A stretch of DNA of 64,000 nt from Treponema sp. Lineage in GTDB: Bacteria > Spirochaetota > Spirochaetia > Treponematales > Treponemataceae. The position numbers and the translations under genes were made by a program. Positions 34,142-42,707 of this stretch are shown piece by piece. The stretch lies in the NCBI GenBank assembly GCA_024682655.1, contig JAIKYZ010000108.1:41377-105376 (forward strand). The letters are read 5' to 3'. The notes under the pieces are model-generated. The model had not been told where the DNA came from and searched no databases. It saw nothing but the letters and a program-made list of their open reading frames with translations. The first letter of the stretch is position 1; every line of letters starts with the position of its first letter.

Positions 34142-34486
34142 ATGAAAATCCCAAAAGCAGGTGACATTATATTTTTTCTCTTAATTCTTGGAGCTGGAAT
34201 TTTTCTTTCTAGAAATTTTCTGACAAAAAGGGGTCCCAGCGTTGAAGTTAATGCAAATGGCAATAAATACGAATATTCCCTGTCCCAGGATGGAATCTAC
34301 CAGGTTGGGGGAAGAATCGGAAATACTACAATAGAAATAAAAGACGGCAAAGTAAGAATAATTGATTCACCCTGCCCAAACAAAACTTGTGTTCACCAAA
34401 ATTGGGGAAATCTGATAATCTGTCTACCAAATAATGTTATTGTTTCTGTAAAAGATCAGGGGGAATTTGATGCAATCGCTGAATAA
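34142..34486 (+). CDS. NusG domain II-containing protein
   Basis: The 114-residue protein has one N-terminal membrane anchor (residues 8-25) and an extracytoplasmic NusG-II-like domain. The domain has the family CxxxxC, PCPNKTCVHQ, and IICLPNNVIVSV. Such genes typically precede a Gx-transporter gene and lie near ApbE or Rnf genes, as here. A TACAAT (34129-34134) ends 7 nt before the ATG and there is no SD, so it is probably leaderless. It overlaps the following gene by 17 nt. Its biochemical role is unknown. Confidence 0.85.
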   Translation: MKIPKAGDIIFFLLILGAGIFLSRNFLTKRGPSVEVNANGNKYEYSLSQDGIYQVGGRIGNTTIEIKDGKVRIIDSPCPNKTCVHQNWGNLIICLPNNVIVSVKDQGEFDAIAE

Positions 34487-35432
34487 AAACCGCATAGCTT
34501 ACCTGGCTTCCCTCACTCTTCTTTTTTCCTATGCCGAAATGTTACTTCCAAAATTCTTTCCATTTTTCAAGTTAGGGCTGGGAAATATTGCAATTCTTCT
34601 TGCCCTGAGCCTGGATTTTCCTTCATTTTTGATTTTAACTGTAATAAAAGCCTTAGCCTCATCAATAATGGGGGGAACCTTAATTTCACCATTTTTTATA
34701 ATTTCCCTGTCTCAATCGGTTATTTCCGGCCTTTTTATGTATATTTTCTTTAAAATTCGCTCAAAATGGCTTTCAATTTTTGGAATTTCTATGATTGGCT
34801 CGGCAGTTTCTGCTTTGGTTCAAATAATTCTGTCTACCATTTACCTGGGAAAAGAAACTTTAAGATTTCTTGGTCCTATGCTAATTTTCTCTCTCTTTTC
34901 TGGAATTTTGATTGCTGCCCTTTCCAGACTTTTAAAAATCCCGGAAAAAAGTCCTGTCATAAATGAATCAAACTACAAATCTCAAAAAGTAAAAACAATA
35001 ATTCTGTCTACCATTATATTAACAGCAACAATCACAATTTTTATGATAAACAATCTTTGGATTTTACTGGCAGCCCTGGCAATTTCTTTTATATGTCAGA
35101 TTCTTTCAAAAAGAAAAATCTTAATTACTGCTCACCTTTCAATTTTTATATTTGTGATTTTAATCAGTCTTTTAACACCATCTGGAAAAGTTTTATTTTC
35201 AATTTCTTCTTTTAATATAACTCTAGGGGCCTTAGAAAATGGTCTTATAAAAGCCCTAAAACTTTCAAGTGCAAGTGCCCTTTCTCAATGTGCAGCGTCA
35301 CTTAGGCCTTCAAACAAGGGCCTTTTAGGATTAACTCTATCTTATTACAGAGGGCTTTCTGACAAATTCAAAAATACTCAGGGAAAACTTTTCAAAAGAA
35401 TTCAAGAAACTTTAACTTCAGAAGAATTATAG
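34470..35432 (+). CDS. Gx transporter family membrane protein with an EcfT-like C-terminal half
   Basis: The product is 320 residues, about twice the usual Gx length (170-180). The N-terminal half has five or six helices and the Gx pattern (LPKFFPFFKLGLGNIAILLAL, KALASSIMGGTL, GLFMYIFF). The C-terminal half (about 170-320) adds helices and the segment LGALENGLIKALKLSSASAL, which looks like an ECF coupling protein. So this may be a fused substrate-binding and coupling unit, which is inference. The ATG at 34470 follows GGGGGA. It is co-translated with the NusG-II gene and converges on apbE. Confidence 0.75.
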   Translation: MQSLNKNRIAYLASLTLLFSYAEMLLPKFFPFFKLGLGNIAILLALSLDFPSFLILTVIKALASSIMGGTLISPFFIISLSQSVISGLFMYIFFKIRSKWLSIFGISMIGSAVSALVQIILSTIYLGKETLRFLGPMLIFSLFSGILIAALSRLLKIPEKSPVINESNYKSQKVKTIILSTIILTATITIFMINNLWILLAALAISFICQILSKRKILITAHLSIFIFVILISLLTPSGKVLFSISSFNITLGALENGLIKALKLSSASALSQCAASLRPSNKGLLGLTLSYYRGLSDKFKNTQGKLFKRIQETLTSEEL

Positions 35433-35440
35433 TTTTACGA

Positions 35441-36505
35441 TTATTTTTCAATTACCTCTACCGATGTAAATTTTTCCAGCAAAGTAAGCTTATCTTTTAA
35501 TCCGCTTGTATAAGAAATAGAACCATCGGTAAAAATCATAATAAAATCAAAATCCCCAGCCTGTCGCCAATATTGCAGAGTTTTTTCTTTTCCCAGGATA
35601 AATGAAGTTGTACTCAGATAATCTGCGTAAAGTCCTTCCTTTGCAACAATTGTGGAAGAAGCAATTTCGTTATCTACCGGGTAGCCGCTTCTTCCATCTA
35701 AAATATGAATATATTTTTTTCCATCGTCCGCAGTAAAATATCTTTCGTAACCACCGCTTGTAATCACCGCACAATCATTTAATTCCAGGACAAGGGGGAC
35801 AGACCCCTTTACAATTGCCGAGGGGTCTGTCCCCCCCCAAGGATTTCTAAGTCCAATCTTCCAGTTTTCGCCAGATTCTTTTTTGCCCAAAAGTTGGATA
35901 TTTCCACCCAAATCTAAAATTGCCGATTCAACTCCATTTTCTTTTAAGATTTCAATCGCACAATCGCCGGCAAAGCCTTTTCCCAGGGCACCAAAATCAA
36001 AGGCCATTCCTTCTGGTAAAATTATTTTTCCATCCTCAAAAGAAACTTTCTTATAATCTGTAAAAGCCAGTAAATCTTGAATTTTTTGATCAGAAGGGAC
36101 TTTATAATTTTTACTTGTAAAACCCCATTCATAAATCAAAGGAAAAATAAGAGGATTAAAAGCCCCTTGGCTCTCTTCTGCTTTTTCTAAACCGTATCTT
36201 ATGAGCTTTTCCAATTCAGGACCTGACGTAAATTCTTTTCCACAAGCATGATTTAAGGAATAAAGCTGACTCTGACTATCAACAGAAGACAATATTTTAT
36301 CTAATTCTTGAATTCTCTTTTGAGCCTGCAGATTAGCCTTCTTTGAATTTTTACCAAAACTTTTAATTGTCATGGCTGTATCCATAGATTGAAAAGTTAT
36401 GGAATTTTCGGGGAGTTTGCAGCCAATTAAAATCAGGCCAATTAATAGCAAGAGATTTCTTTTGATAAGACCCAAGGTCTTGTGTTGATTTACAATTTTC
36501 TGCAT
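35441..36505 (-). CDS. apbE: FAD:protein FMN transferase (ApbE), lipoprotein
   Basis: The 354-residue protein has a lipoprotein signal with cleavage before Cys29 (LILIGCK). It attaches FMN covalently to Thr or Ser of flavoproteins such as Rnf/Nqr subunits. Seen: MDTAMTIKSFG, ALGKGFAGD, ILDLGGNI and ITSGGYERYF. Residues 223-238 (WGGTDPSAIVKGSVPL) are repeat-derived from an inverted pair of the motif (about 35794-35806 and 35822-35834), in frame in a surface loop before the conserved ITSG motif. It converges with the Gx gene, 8 nt apart. Confidence 0.92.
   Translation of the reverse strand: MQKIVNQHKTLGLIKRNLLLLIGLILIGCKLPENSITFQSMDTAMTIKSFGKNSKKANLQAQKRIQELDKILSSVDSQSQLYSLNHACGKEFTSGPELEKLIRYGLEKAEESQGAFNPLIFPLIYEWGFTSKNYKVPSDQKIQDLLAFTDYKKVSFEDGKIILPEGMAFDFGALGKGFAGDCAIEILKENGVESAILDLGGNIQLLGKKESGENWKIGLRNPWGGTDPSAIVKGSVPLVLELNDCAVITSGGYERYFTADDGKKYIHILDGRSGYPVDNEIASSTIVAKEGLYADYLSTTSFILGKEKTLQYWRQAGDFDFIMIFTDGSISYTSGLKDKLTLLEKFTSVEVIEK
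35794..35834. repeat. Inverted pair of GGGGACAGACCCC inside apbE
   Basis: GGGGACAGACCCC and GGGGTCTGTCCCC lie about 15 bp apart in the apbE reading frame. They encode GSVP and GTDP on the coding strand without interrupting it. The RNA of this stretch could fold into a 13-bp hairpin inside the message. Confidence 0.9.
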
Positions 36506-36672
36506 AAGTGATGCCGTCCCGGTGGATAAAATATTTTACTTATAATAAGAAATCATAATAAAAAAACTTAAAAAATTAACTATTTTCGTAATAAAAACGT
36601 GCACTTTATGTGATTTTTTTTTGGAAATTCTCCCTTATAATTTATTTATAAACTTTTACACAAGGTATAATT

Positions 36673-37842
36673 ATGAAAAAAATCCTTTTTATTTTTTTAA
36701 CTCTTACAGTTCTTTTTATATCCTGCAAACAAGAAATCCAAACAGTTGAACTTACTCTTGTTGACAAAAGTGATTTCGAAAATATGGATGCAAGGCAATT
36801 TGTAAATCAAATGGGAAATGGAATTAATCTTGGAAATACTTTCGAAGCCGTTAATACTAAATTAGGTTACGATGCTCTTCCAAGTGAATATGAAACTGCC
36901 TGGGGCCAACCAGAAACAACAAATGAAATTATTGCTGCCTATAAAGCTGCTGGTTTTGATTCCTTAAGAATTCCTGTAGCCTGGACCAATACAATGGATT
37001 GGAAAAATGGTGATTTTGAAATTAGTGAAGATTACCTTGCAAGAGTAGCAGAAGTTGTTCAAATGGCTTTAGATAACAATCTTTATGTTGTAATAAATGA
37101 TCACTGGGATAATGGCTGGTGGGGATTATTTGGTTCGGATCAAAAACTTGCCTACAAGGTATTTGATGCAATATGGGATCAGGTTGGAACTTATTTTAAG
37201 GATTTTGATTATCGTCTGGTTTTTGAAGCCGGAAATGAAGAATGGGGTTCCAGATTTAATGATGAAATTAATGGGGTAAAAGGAAAATTAGATACAACCG
37301 AGCAATATTCTACATTAAACAAACTCTCTCAGTATTTTGTAGATAAAATTCGTGCTCAGGCTGGGAATAATTCAAAAAGATTTCTTTTAATTCCTGGTTT
37401 TGACACAGATATTACAAATACCTGCAAGTCAACTTATCAAATGCCTGATGATAATAGTAACTCAGTTTCTAAACTTATTATCTCTGTTCATTATTATGAA
37501 CCTTCAACTTATACAATTTTATCAGCAGATGCTTCCTGGGGAAAATGCCAGAATTCTTGGGGAACACAAAGTGAAATAAATGAACTTAAAAAGAAAATAG
37601 CAAAAATGAATTCTTTTTATAAGACAGGCTACGGAGTAATTATTGGCGAATACGGTGTTGCAACAAAATCAGACGGAAGTAAAAAAGATGGAATGGAAAC
37701 CTGGATGACCAGTATTCTTGATGTTTGCGATCAGGAAAATTTTTGTCCAATGCTCTGGGACTGTAATACCTTCTTTAAGAAAAAGGGCGACACTTTAGGC
37801 TTTACAGATTCTGAAATCGCTGCAGTTTATTTGAACCGATAA
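36673..37842 (+). CDS. GH5 endoglucanase, lipoprotein
   Basis: The 389-residue paralogue of the GH5 at 32229 lacks the accessory domain. A lipoprotein signal ends at FISCKQ (Cys18). The catalytic domain has MGNGINLGNT, IPVAWTNTMDW, INDHWDNGWW, the acid/base Glu in EAGNEEWG and the nucleophile Glu in VIIGEYGVA. Like its paralogue it ends CNTFFKK..LGFTDSEIA. AAGG lies 7 nt before the ATG. It is probably surface-anchored and acts on beta-1,4-glucan. An inverted motif pair follows as terminator. Confidence 0.94.
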   Translation: MKKILFIFLTLTVLFISCKQEIQTVELTLVDKSDFENMDARQFVNQMGNGINLGNTFEAVNTKLGYDALPSEYETAWGQPETTNEIIAAYKAAGFDSLRIPVAWTNTMDWKNGDFEISEDYLARVAEVVQMALDNNLYVVINDHWDNGWWGLFGSDQKLAYKVFDAIWDQVGTYFKDFDYRLVFEAGNEEWGSRFNDEINGVKGKLDTTEQYSTLNKLSQYFVDKIRAQAGNNSKRFLLIPGFDTDITNTCKSTYQMPDDNSNSVSKLIISVHYYEPSTYTILSADASWGKCQNSWGTQSEINELKKKIAKMNSFYKTGYGVIIGEYGVATKSDGSKKDGMETWMTSILDVCDQENFCPMLWDCNTFFKKKGDTLGFTDSEIAAVYLNR

Positions 37843-37873
37843 ATTATTCAAAAAATTTATGATTTGAAATAAT

Positions 37874-37922
37874 TTGGGGACAGACCTCTAGAATGCTCGG
37901 GGTCTGTCCCCATTTGTTTTTA
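37874..37922 (+). terminator. Terminator-like inverted pair of GGGGACAGACCCC after the second GH5 gene
   Basis: GGGGACAGACC (37876-37886) and GGTCTGTCCCC (37901-37911) pair over 11 bp with a 14-nt loop and are followed by ATTTGTTTTT. The arrangement matches the one after the other GH5 gene. A third, single copy lies at 37931-37943. Confidence 0.75.
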
Positions 37923-37966
37923 CAATCCCCGGGGTCTGTCCCCATCATCACATAACCCAATATTAT

Positions 37967-37996
37967 TTGCCTTTTTACCTGAATCTTGGATATATT
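37967..37996 (+). promoter_or_regulatory. Promoter of the glycosyltransferase gene
   Basis: -35 TTGCCT (37967-37972), an 18-bp spacer and -10 TATATT (37991-37996) end 6 nt before the ATG at 38003. The apparent upstream TTG start of the open frame is this -35 box, so the shorter protein is correct. Confidence 0.72.
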
Positions 37997-38002
37997 CAAA
38001 GC

Positions 38003-39130
38003 ATGAAAATTTTAATTTTATCTTGTAATACAGGCGGTGGTCATAATACTGCCGCAAAAGCATTAAAAGAAGTCTTTGACTCATATAATGATGAATGTGA
38101 AATAAAAGATGCTCTTTCTTTTGGAAGTCAACTGGCATCAGATTTAGTTTGCGACGCTTATGTAGAAATGGTAAAGAAAACTCCAGAACTTTTTGGCAGG
38201 CTCTATAAAATGGGCTCTAAATTAGGACAATCCCTCCAAAAAACTGGAAATTTTCATTCGCCAATCTATCAGATCAACAAGCTCTACGCCGACGACCTGG
38301 AAGACTACATTATTAAAAATCAGTTCCAGCTGGTAATTTGCTGTCACTTTTTTGGTGCCGAAGCAATGACTCATCTTAAACTTAGACACAAGCTAAAGGT
38401 GCCTTTTTACTTTGTTGCAACCGATTATTACGTTTCTCCGATGATTGAAGAAACTAAACCTAAAAAGATTTTTATTGCCCACAAAGATAGTACTTTCACC
38501 TACATAAATCACGGTATTTCTTCTCATTTGCTGGTACCTACCGGTATTCCTGTTTCACAGAAATTTGTAAAAGAAGGCAATAAGGCTCAAGCCAGAAAAG
38601 AATTAAATCTTAACGAAAAAGATCAGATTTTCCTTTTGATGAGTGGAAGTATGGGCTTTGGCGATACAATTGATATTGCAAAAATCATTCTTTCTAAAGG
38701 TAACGATAATACTAAAATTATTGCAATTACAGGAAATAATAAGGCTTTACTCGATGAATTCAAAAAGAATTTTTCTGATGATAAAAGAGTTATCCCTATT
38801 GGTTTTACAAATCAAGTTGATTTATATATGGAAGCAAGTGACCTTTTACTCACAAAACCGGGTGGACTTTCCAGTACCGAAGCCTTTGTAAAAGGAATTC
38901 CAATCATCCACACTTCTCCAATTCCTGGTTGCGAAAGTGAAAATGTTCAATTCTTTACTGAACATCACCTTTCTTTATGCGCCGAAAATTCTAAAGAAGC
39001 CGGAAGATTGGCTAGTTTATTGGTGGAAGATGATTTTTTACGCAATCAGATGCTTCAGGCTCAAAAACACTACAAATGCCAGAATTCTGCAAAAGCAATC
39101 GTTGATTACGTAAAAAAAGATTATAAATAA
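38003..39130 (+). CDS. GT28-type glycosyltransferase (MGDG-synthase / diacylglycerol glucosyltransferase-like)
   Basis: The 375-residue two-domain GT-B enzyme has an N-terminal MGDG-synthase-like half, MKILILSCNTGGGHNTAAKA. The C-terminal half carries the nucleotide-sugar site LTKPGGLSSTEAFVKGIP and ending PGCESEN. Related enzymes glycosylate diacylglycerol to make membrane glycolipids; MurG-like activity is less likely because of the N-terminal pattern. The start is set by a promoter whose -10 ends 6 nt upstream, with no SD. It converges with prsW-like gene 39133, with 2 nt between the stops. Confidence 0.88.
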   Translation: MKILILSCNTGGGHNTAAKALKEVFDSYNDECEIKDALSFGSQLASDLVCDAYVEMVKKTPELFGRLYKMGSKLGQSLQKTGNFHSPIYQINKLYADDLEDYIIKNQFQLVICCHFFGAEAMTHLKLRHKLKVPFYFVATDYYVSPMIEETKPKKIFIAHKDSTFTYINHGISSHLLVPTGIPVSQKFVKEGNKAQARKELNLNEKDQIFLLMSGSMGFGDTIDIAKIILSKGNDNTKIIAITGNNKALLDEFKKNFSDDKRVIPIGFTNQVDLYMEASDLLLTKPGGLSSTEAFVKGIPIIHTSPIPGCESENVQFFTEHHLSLCAENSKEAGRLASLLVEDDFLRNQMLQAQKHYKCQNSAKAIVDYVKKDYK

Positions 39131-39132
39131 TC

Positions 39133-39840
39133 TTACAGTGGTCTATCAGTCTGGAATTCATGTTTAATAACTCTCCAGGCAAATAAATCCAGGATAAGTA
39201 CATAAACATAGAAAATCCACTGATAGCCCATTTGACTTACAGGTTCTGATAAAAGGAAATCATACAATCCGTGAATCAACATTGGCACAATTAAAGCCAG
39301 CAATTTGTAAGTAATTACTTTTCCCTTCTTATAATCCAACCAGGCATTTTTTCCCCGGCTCATAAAAAATCCCATAAAAACACCAAAAGTTGTATGGCCA
39401 GGAATTGCAAATATTGCACGACCAATCGAAACTCCAGTTCCGTAGGAAATTACATATAAAATATTTTCTAAAGCAGCAAATCCCAAAGAAGCAGTAACGG
39501 CATAAACGATTCCATCATAACGGTAGTCAAAATTTTTATTTTTCCAAACAAAAATCATAATTACCAGCCATTTTGATAATTCTTCTACCAGGGCAACTCC
39601 AATTGTATTTTCCATCCAGGAATACTGAATTGTACTTGGATCATAATATTCCTGCAGAAAATAAATCATAAATCTTTCTACACCTGCACAAGGAATAGAA
39701 AAAATTGCTCCCCACATCAAAACTTTTAAAACAAAACCCAAAGGTTCTCTTTCGACTTTATCCAATTTGTAAACATATCTTAAAATAAGAAAAACTGGCA
39801 GAAGTGCCGGAATCAAAACAAAATACAAAATAAGATTCAT
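39133..39840 (-). CDS. PrsW family intramembrane metalloprotease
   Basis: The 235-residue membrane protein has about seven helices and the PrsW signature. EE lies in VALVEELSKW (catalytic glutamates), ASLGFAALEN follows with the second Glu/Asn, then PGHTTFGVFMG, and IHGLYDFLL with the third-motif His. Family members cleave membrane substrates such as anti-sigma factors. No obvious target gene is adjacent. AGGAG precedes the start. The substrate is unknown. Confidence 0.9.
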   Translation of the reverse strand: MNLILYFVLIPALLPVFLILRYVYKLDKVEREPLGFVLKVLMWGAIFSIPCAGVERFMIYFLQEYYDPSTIQYSWMENTIGVALVEELSKWLVIMIFVWKNKNFDYRYDGIVYAVTASLGFAALENILYVISYGTGVSIGRAIFAIPGHTTFGVFMGFFMSRGKNAWLDYKKGKVITYKLLALIVPMLIHGLYDFLLSEPVSQMGYQWIFYVYVLILDLFAWRVIKHEFQTDRPL

Positions 39841-39932
39841 AAAAAACTCCTATCAACTCTACATTTTATATCTTATTAATTTTTTTTCATATAAATCAAT
39901 GCCATTTTATTTATTCGTGTTATATTAAAAAT

Positions 39933-42704
39933 ATGACTAAAAATCTTATCGAAATCACATTAAAAGAAAACATTAAAAATCCAAGTGCAGTTTTTGTTTT
40001 TCCAACCCAAACCGCTGCTGAACTTTGGGCAGATAAAATTATTTTTATCTCAGAGGTTTCGGCCCTAGCCATGAATCGTTTTCTGGCCTGGGATACTTTT
40101 AAGGGCCAGTCTATTAAAGGCCAGCATCAGGATAAAACTTCTATCCCAAGTGCAATGCGTCAAATTTTCGCCGCAAATATTATTTCTCAGAACGCAGAAA
40201 ATCCTTTTCTAAAAAATCTTATTATTCCTGAATACGCAAAAACCGCCAGTGGTTTCGAAAATTGGATTTGTTCACTTTTACCAAGCCTAAAAAACTGGAA
40301 AACTAAATTTGATAAAAGCAATCAAAAAGCTGATGACGAGGACTGTGACCTTTTAAATCTTTACGAAAAATATTCAGATTTTCTTGAAGAAAACAATTTT
40401 TTTGATCCAGCCTGGGAAACTCCTCCATTTCAAAAAGATGGAAATAAATATTTTATTTTTTTCCCGGAAATTCTTTCTGATTACTTTGAATATGAAGAAA
40501 TTTTAAAATCCTCTGAAGATATTACAATTATAAACCTTCCTAAAACTGATGACAAAATCTCGGATGTCCAATTTTTTAACAATTCCAGAATCGAATTAAA
40601 AAATGTGGCAGATTATTGTCGAAAGATTCACGAAGATAAAGAAAATCCTATCGCCTGGGACCAGATTGCTATCAGCATTCCTAATATGGAAACTTACGGT
40701 CTTTACCTGGACAGGGAATTAACTTTGGCCCAGATTCCTCATCTTATGAGATATGCAAAACCCCTTTCTTCTGTTGGCGCAGGTGGTCTTTTTAATCAGA
40801 TTAACGAATGTGCAAATTCTAATTTTTCTTACAATTCAATTAAAGCCCTGATTTTAAATTCTGAACTTCCCTGGAAAGATAAAAATGCCATTAAACAGTT
40901 GATTGCCTTTGGTAAAAAAAATCACTGTATCTGTAGTTTTAATTACCAAAATAAATTAGTTGACGTTTGGGAATCTTCATTTAAAGAAAATCCAAAAGAA
41001 GAAGTTGCTCATAATTTTTACAAAATTCTTAAAAAAGATATTCAAAATCTTAAAAATTCAAAAACTTTCTCCGAAGTTCGCGACCGTTATTTTAATCTCC
41101 GAAATGATTTATTTGATATGGATCAGTGTTCAAAACAGGCAGATTTAATTTTAAGCCGCTGTATTTCTGAACTGGGTTCCCTTCTGGATTTGGAAGAAGA
41201 TTTCCCAAATATTTGTAAAGTTTCATCTCCTTATGATTTTTTTACAAATTACATTTCTGATATTAATTATCTTGAGCAAAGTGAAGAAAGAGGCATTCAG
41301 ATTTATCCTTATAAACTTGCGGCTTCAGCTCCCTTTGACTGTCATATAATTCTTGATTCAAGCCAAGCCTCTCTGTCAATCGTTTATAAACAGTTAGCAT
41401 TTTTACGGGATGACAAAAGATTAAATTTGCTGGGACGAGAAGATCCAAATGTAACAGAAAAATTCCTTGCCCTTTATTCAATGAACAGTTACAAATGCCC
41501 TGCCTATTTTACTGCCGCAAACAAAACTTTTGATGCTTATTCTCAAACCTGCAGCTATTTAAATGAAATTGATTTACGCAAAGAAAATGATGAAATCAAA
41601 CTTTTTGGTAAAAATCCTTACAAAATCGAAGAAAACTGGCTCTTAAACTCCGATTTAGAATTTCCAAAAAAAATCACAGAAATTCAAAAAATTGGGATGG
41701 AAAATTGGAAATTCACTCAAAATTTGAAAAATTCCGACAAAAATTTAGAAAAATCTCAAGAATTTGTTAAGGAATTTGTAAATTCCACTAAATTAAAATT
41801 TTCTACAACTCAGCTAAAAAGCTACGAAAATTGTCCAAGATGCTGGCTTTTTGAAAAAAGATTAAATCTCCAGGAAGAAAATAATGCCGCTGTTCTTATG
41901 GATTATTTCCAGATGGGAAACCTTTATCACAAAATATTTGAGCTCTACCTTAAAAATCTTAATGGAAAAGCAATTCATATTGAACACGACCAAAACGGAA
42001 TTCCAACCGATTTATCAGAGGAATACAAAAATATCCTGGATAAAAGCATAACTGATGCCATCAACGATTATGAAAATCCTTACCTTACAAAACAGATTCT
42101 GTCTACCACTCGCAGGGCTCTGGAAAAAATAGTTGAAGAATCCATTAAAAAGTTTTCTGATACTTTTGATGGTTGTTTTCTGGAAAATAGCGAAGGTGAG
42201 TTTAGTTACGAAGATGAACACAAAGCTTATGATTGTTATGGAAGAATTGACTGTCTTTTAAGAGACCCAACAGACAATGATACTATCCTTATAGATTTTA
42301 AGAGCTCAGCATCTGCTATTCCTTCCAATCTTTACTTAGACCCGGAAGACCCGGATGCTAAACCAGATTTTCAAATGCCAATGTACATATATCTTTTGCG
42401 TAATCAGCAAAAACCAGTTACCGTTGATAATGCTTGTTTTTATGATGTAACAAAAGGAAATTGCACTATCGTTTTTGGACATAATCTTGGAGAAAGGCTC
42501 GGAAAAGATTTATCTAAGGTCCCAGAAAAAGAAGCCTTTGAAGACACTATCAAATACCTTTTGGATTACATGGATAATATGGCAGAAAAAATAAAAGAGG
42601 GTGACTTTTCTCCAGACCCAGAAATTCAAGACTACTCTTACTGCAGAGCTTGTAGTCATAATAATATTTGCAGAAGAACTTTTAACGTTGGAAAGAAGGA
42701 CTAA
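39933..42704 (+). CDS. addB: AddB-like ATP-dependent nuclease subunit
   Basis: The 923-residue protein is encoded 3 nt upstream of the AddA-like helicase. The C-terminal third carries a PD-(D/E)XK nuclease with LIDFKSSASA. Four cysteines are placed as an AddB iron-sulfur staple: one in NCPRCW and a cluster in YCRACSHNNICRR. The N-terminal helicase-like half lacks a recognisable Walker A, so it may only be structural, as in other AddB proteins of divergent type. The pair processes double-strand breaks for recombination. TATATT (39921-39926) ends 6 nt before the ATG, with no SD. Confidence 0.85.
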   Translation: MTKNLIEITLKENIKNPSAVFVFPTQTAAELWADKIIFISEVSALAMNRFLAWDTFKGQSIKGQHQDKTSIPSAMRQIFAANIISQNAENPFLKNLIIPEYAKTASGFENWICSLLPSLKNWKTKFDKSNQKADDEDCDLLNLYEKYSDFLEENNFFDPAWETPPFQKDGNKYFIFFPEILSDYFEYEEILKSSEDITIINLPKTDDKISDVQFFNNSRIELKNVADYCRKIHEDKENPIAWDQIAISIPNMETYGLYLDRELTLAQIPHLMRYAKPLSSVGAGGLFNQINECANSNFSYNSIKALILNSELPWKDKNAIKQLIAFGKKNHCICSFNYQNKLVDVWESSFKENPKEEVAHNFYKILKKDIQNLKNSKTFSEVRDRYFNLRNDLFDMDQCSKQADLILSRCISELGSLLDLEEDFPNICKVSSPYDFFTNYISDINYLEQSEERGIQIYPYKLAASAPFDCHIILDSSQASLSIVYKQLAFLRDDKRLNLLGREDPNVTEKFLALYSMNSYKCPAYFTAANKTFDAYSQTCSYLNEIDLRKENDEIKLFGKNPYKIEENWLLNSDLEFPKKITEIQKIGMENWKFTQNLKNSDKNLEKSQEFVKEFVNSTKLKFSTTQLKSYENCPRCWLFEKRLNLQEENNAAVLMDYFQMGNLYHKIFELYLKNLNGKAIHIEHDQNGIPTDLSEEYKNILDKSITDAINDYENPYLTKQILSTTRRALEKIVEESIKKFSDTFDGCFLENSEGEFSYEDEHKAYDCYGRIDCLLRDPTDNDTILIDFKSSASAIPSNLYLDPEDPDAKPDFQMPMYIYLLRNQQKPVTVDNACFYDVTKGNCTIVFGHNLGERLGKDLSKVPEKEAFEDTIKYLLDYMDNMAEKIKEGDFSPDPEIQDYSYCRACSHNNICRRTFNVGKKD

Positions 42705-42707
42705 AAA

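Noticed and set aside
37967..38002. Upstream TTG start adding 12 residues to the glycosyltransferase
   Set aside because: The TTG is the -35 box of a good promoter, and family proteins begin at MKILILSCNTGGGH.
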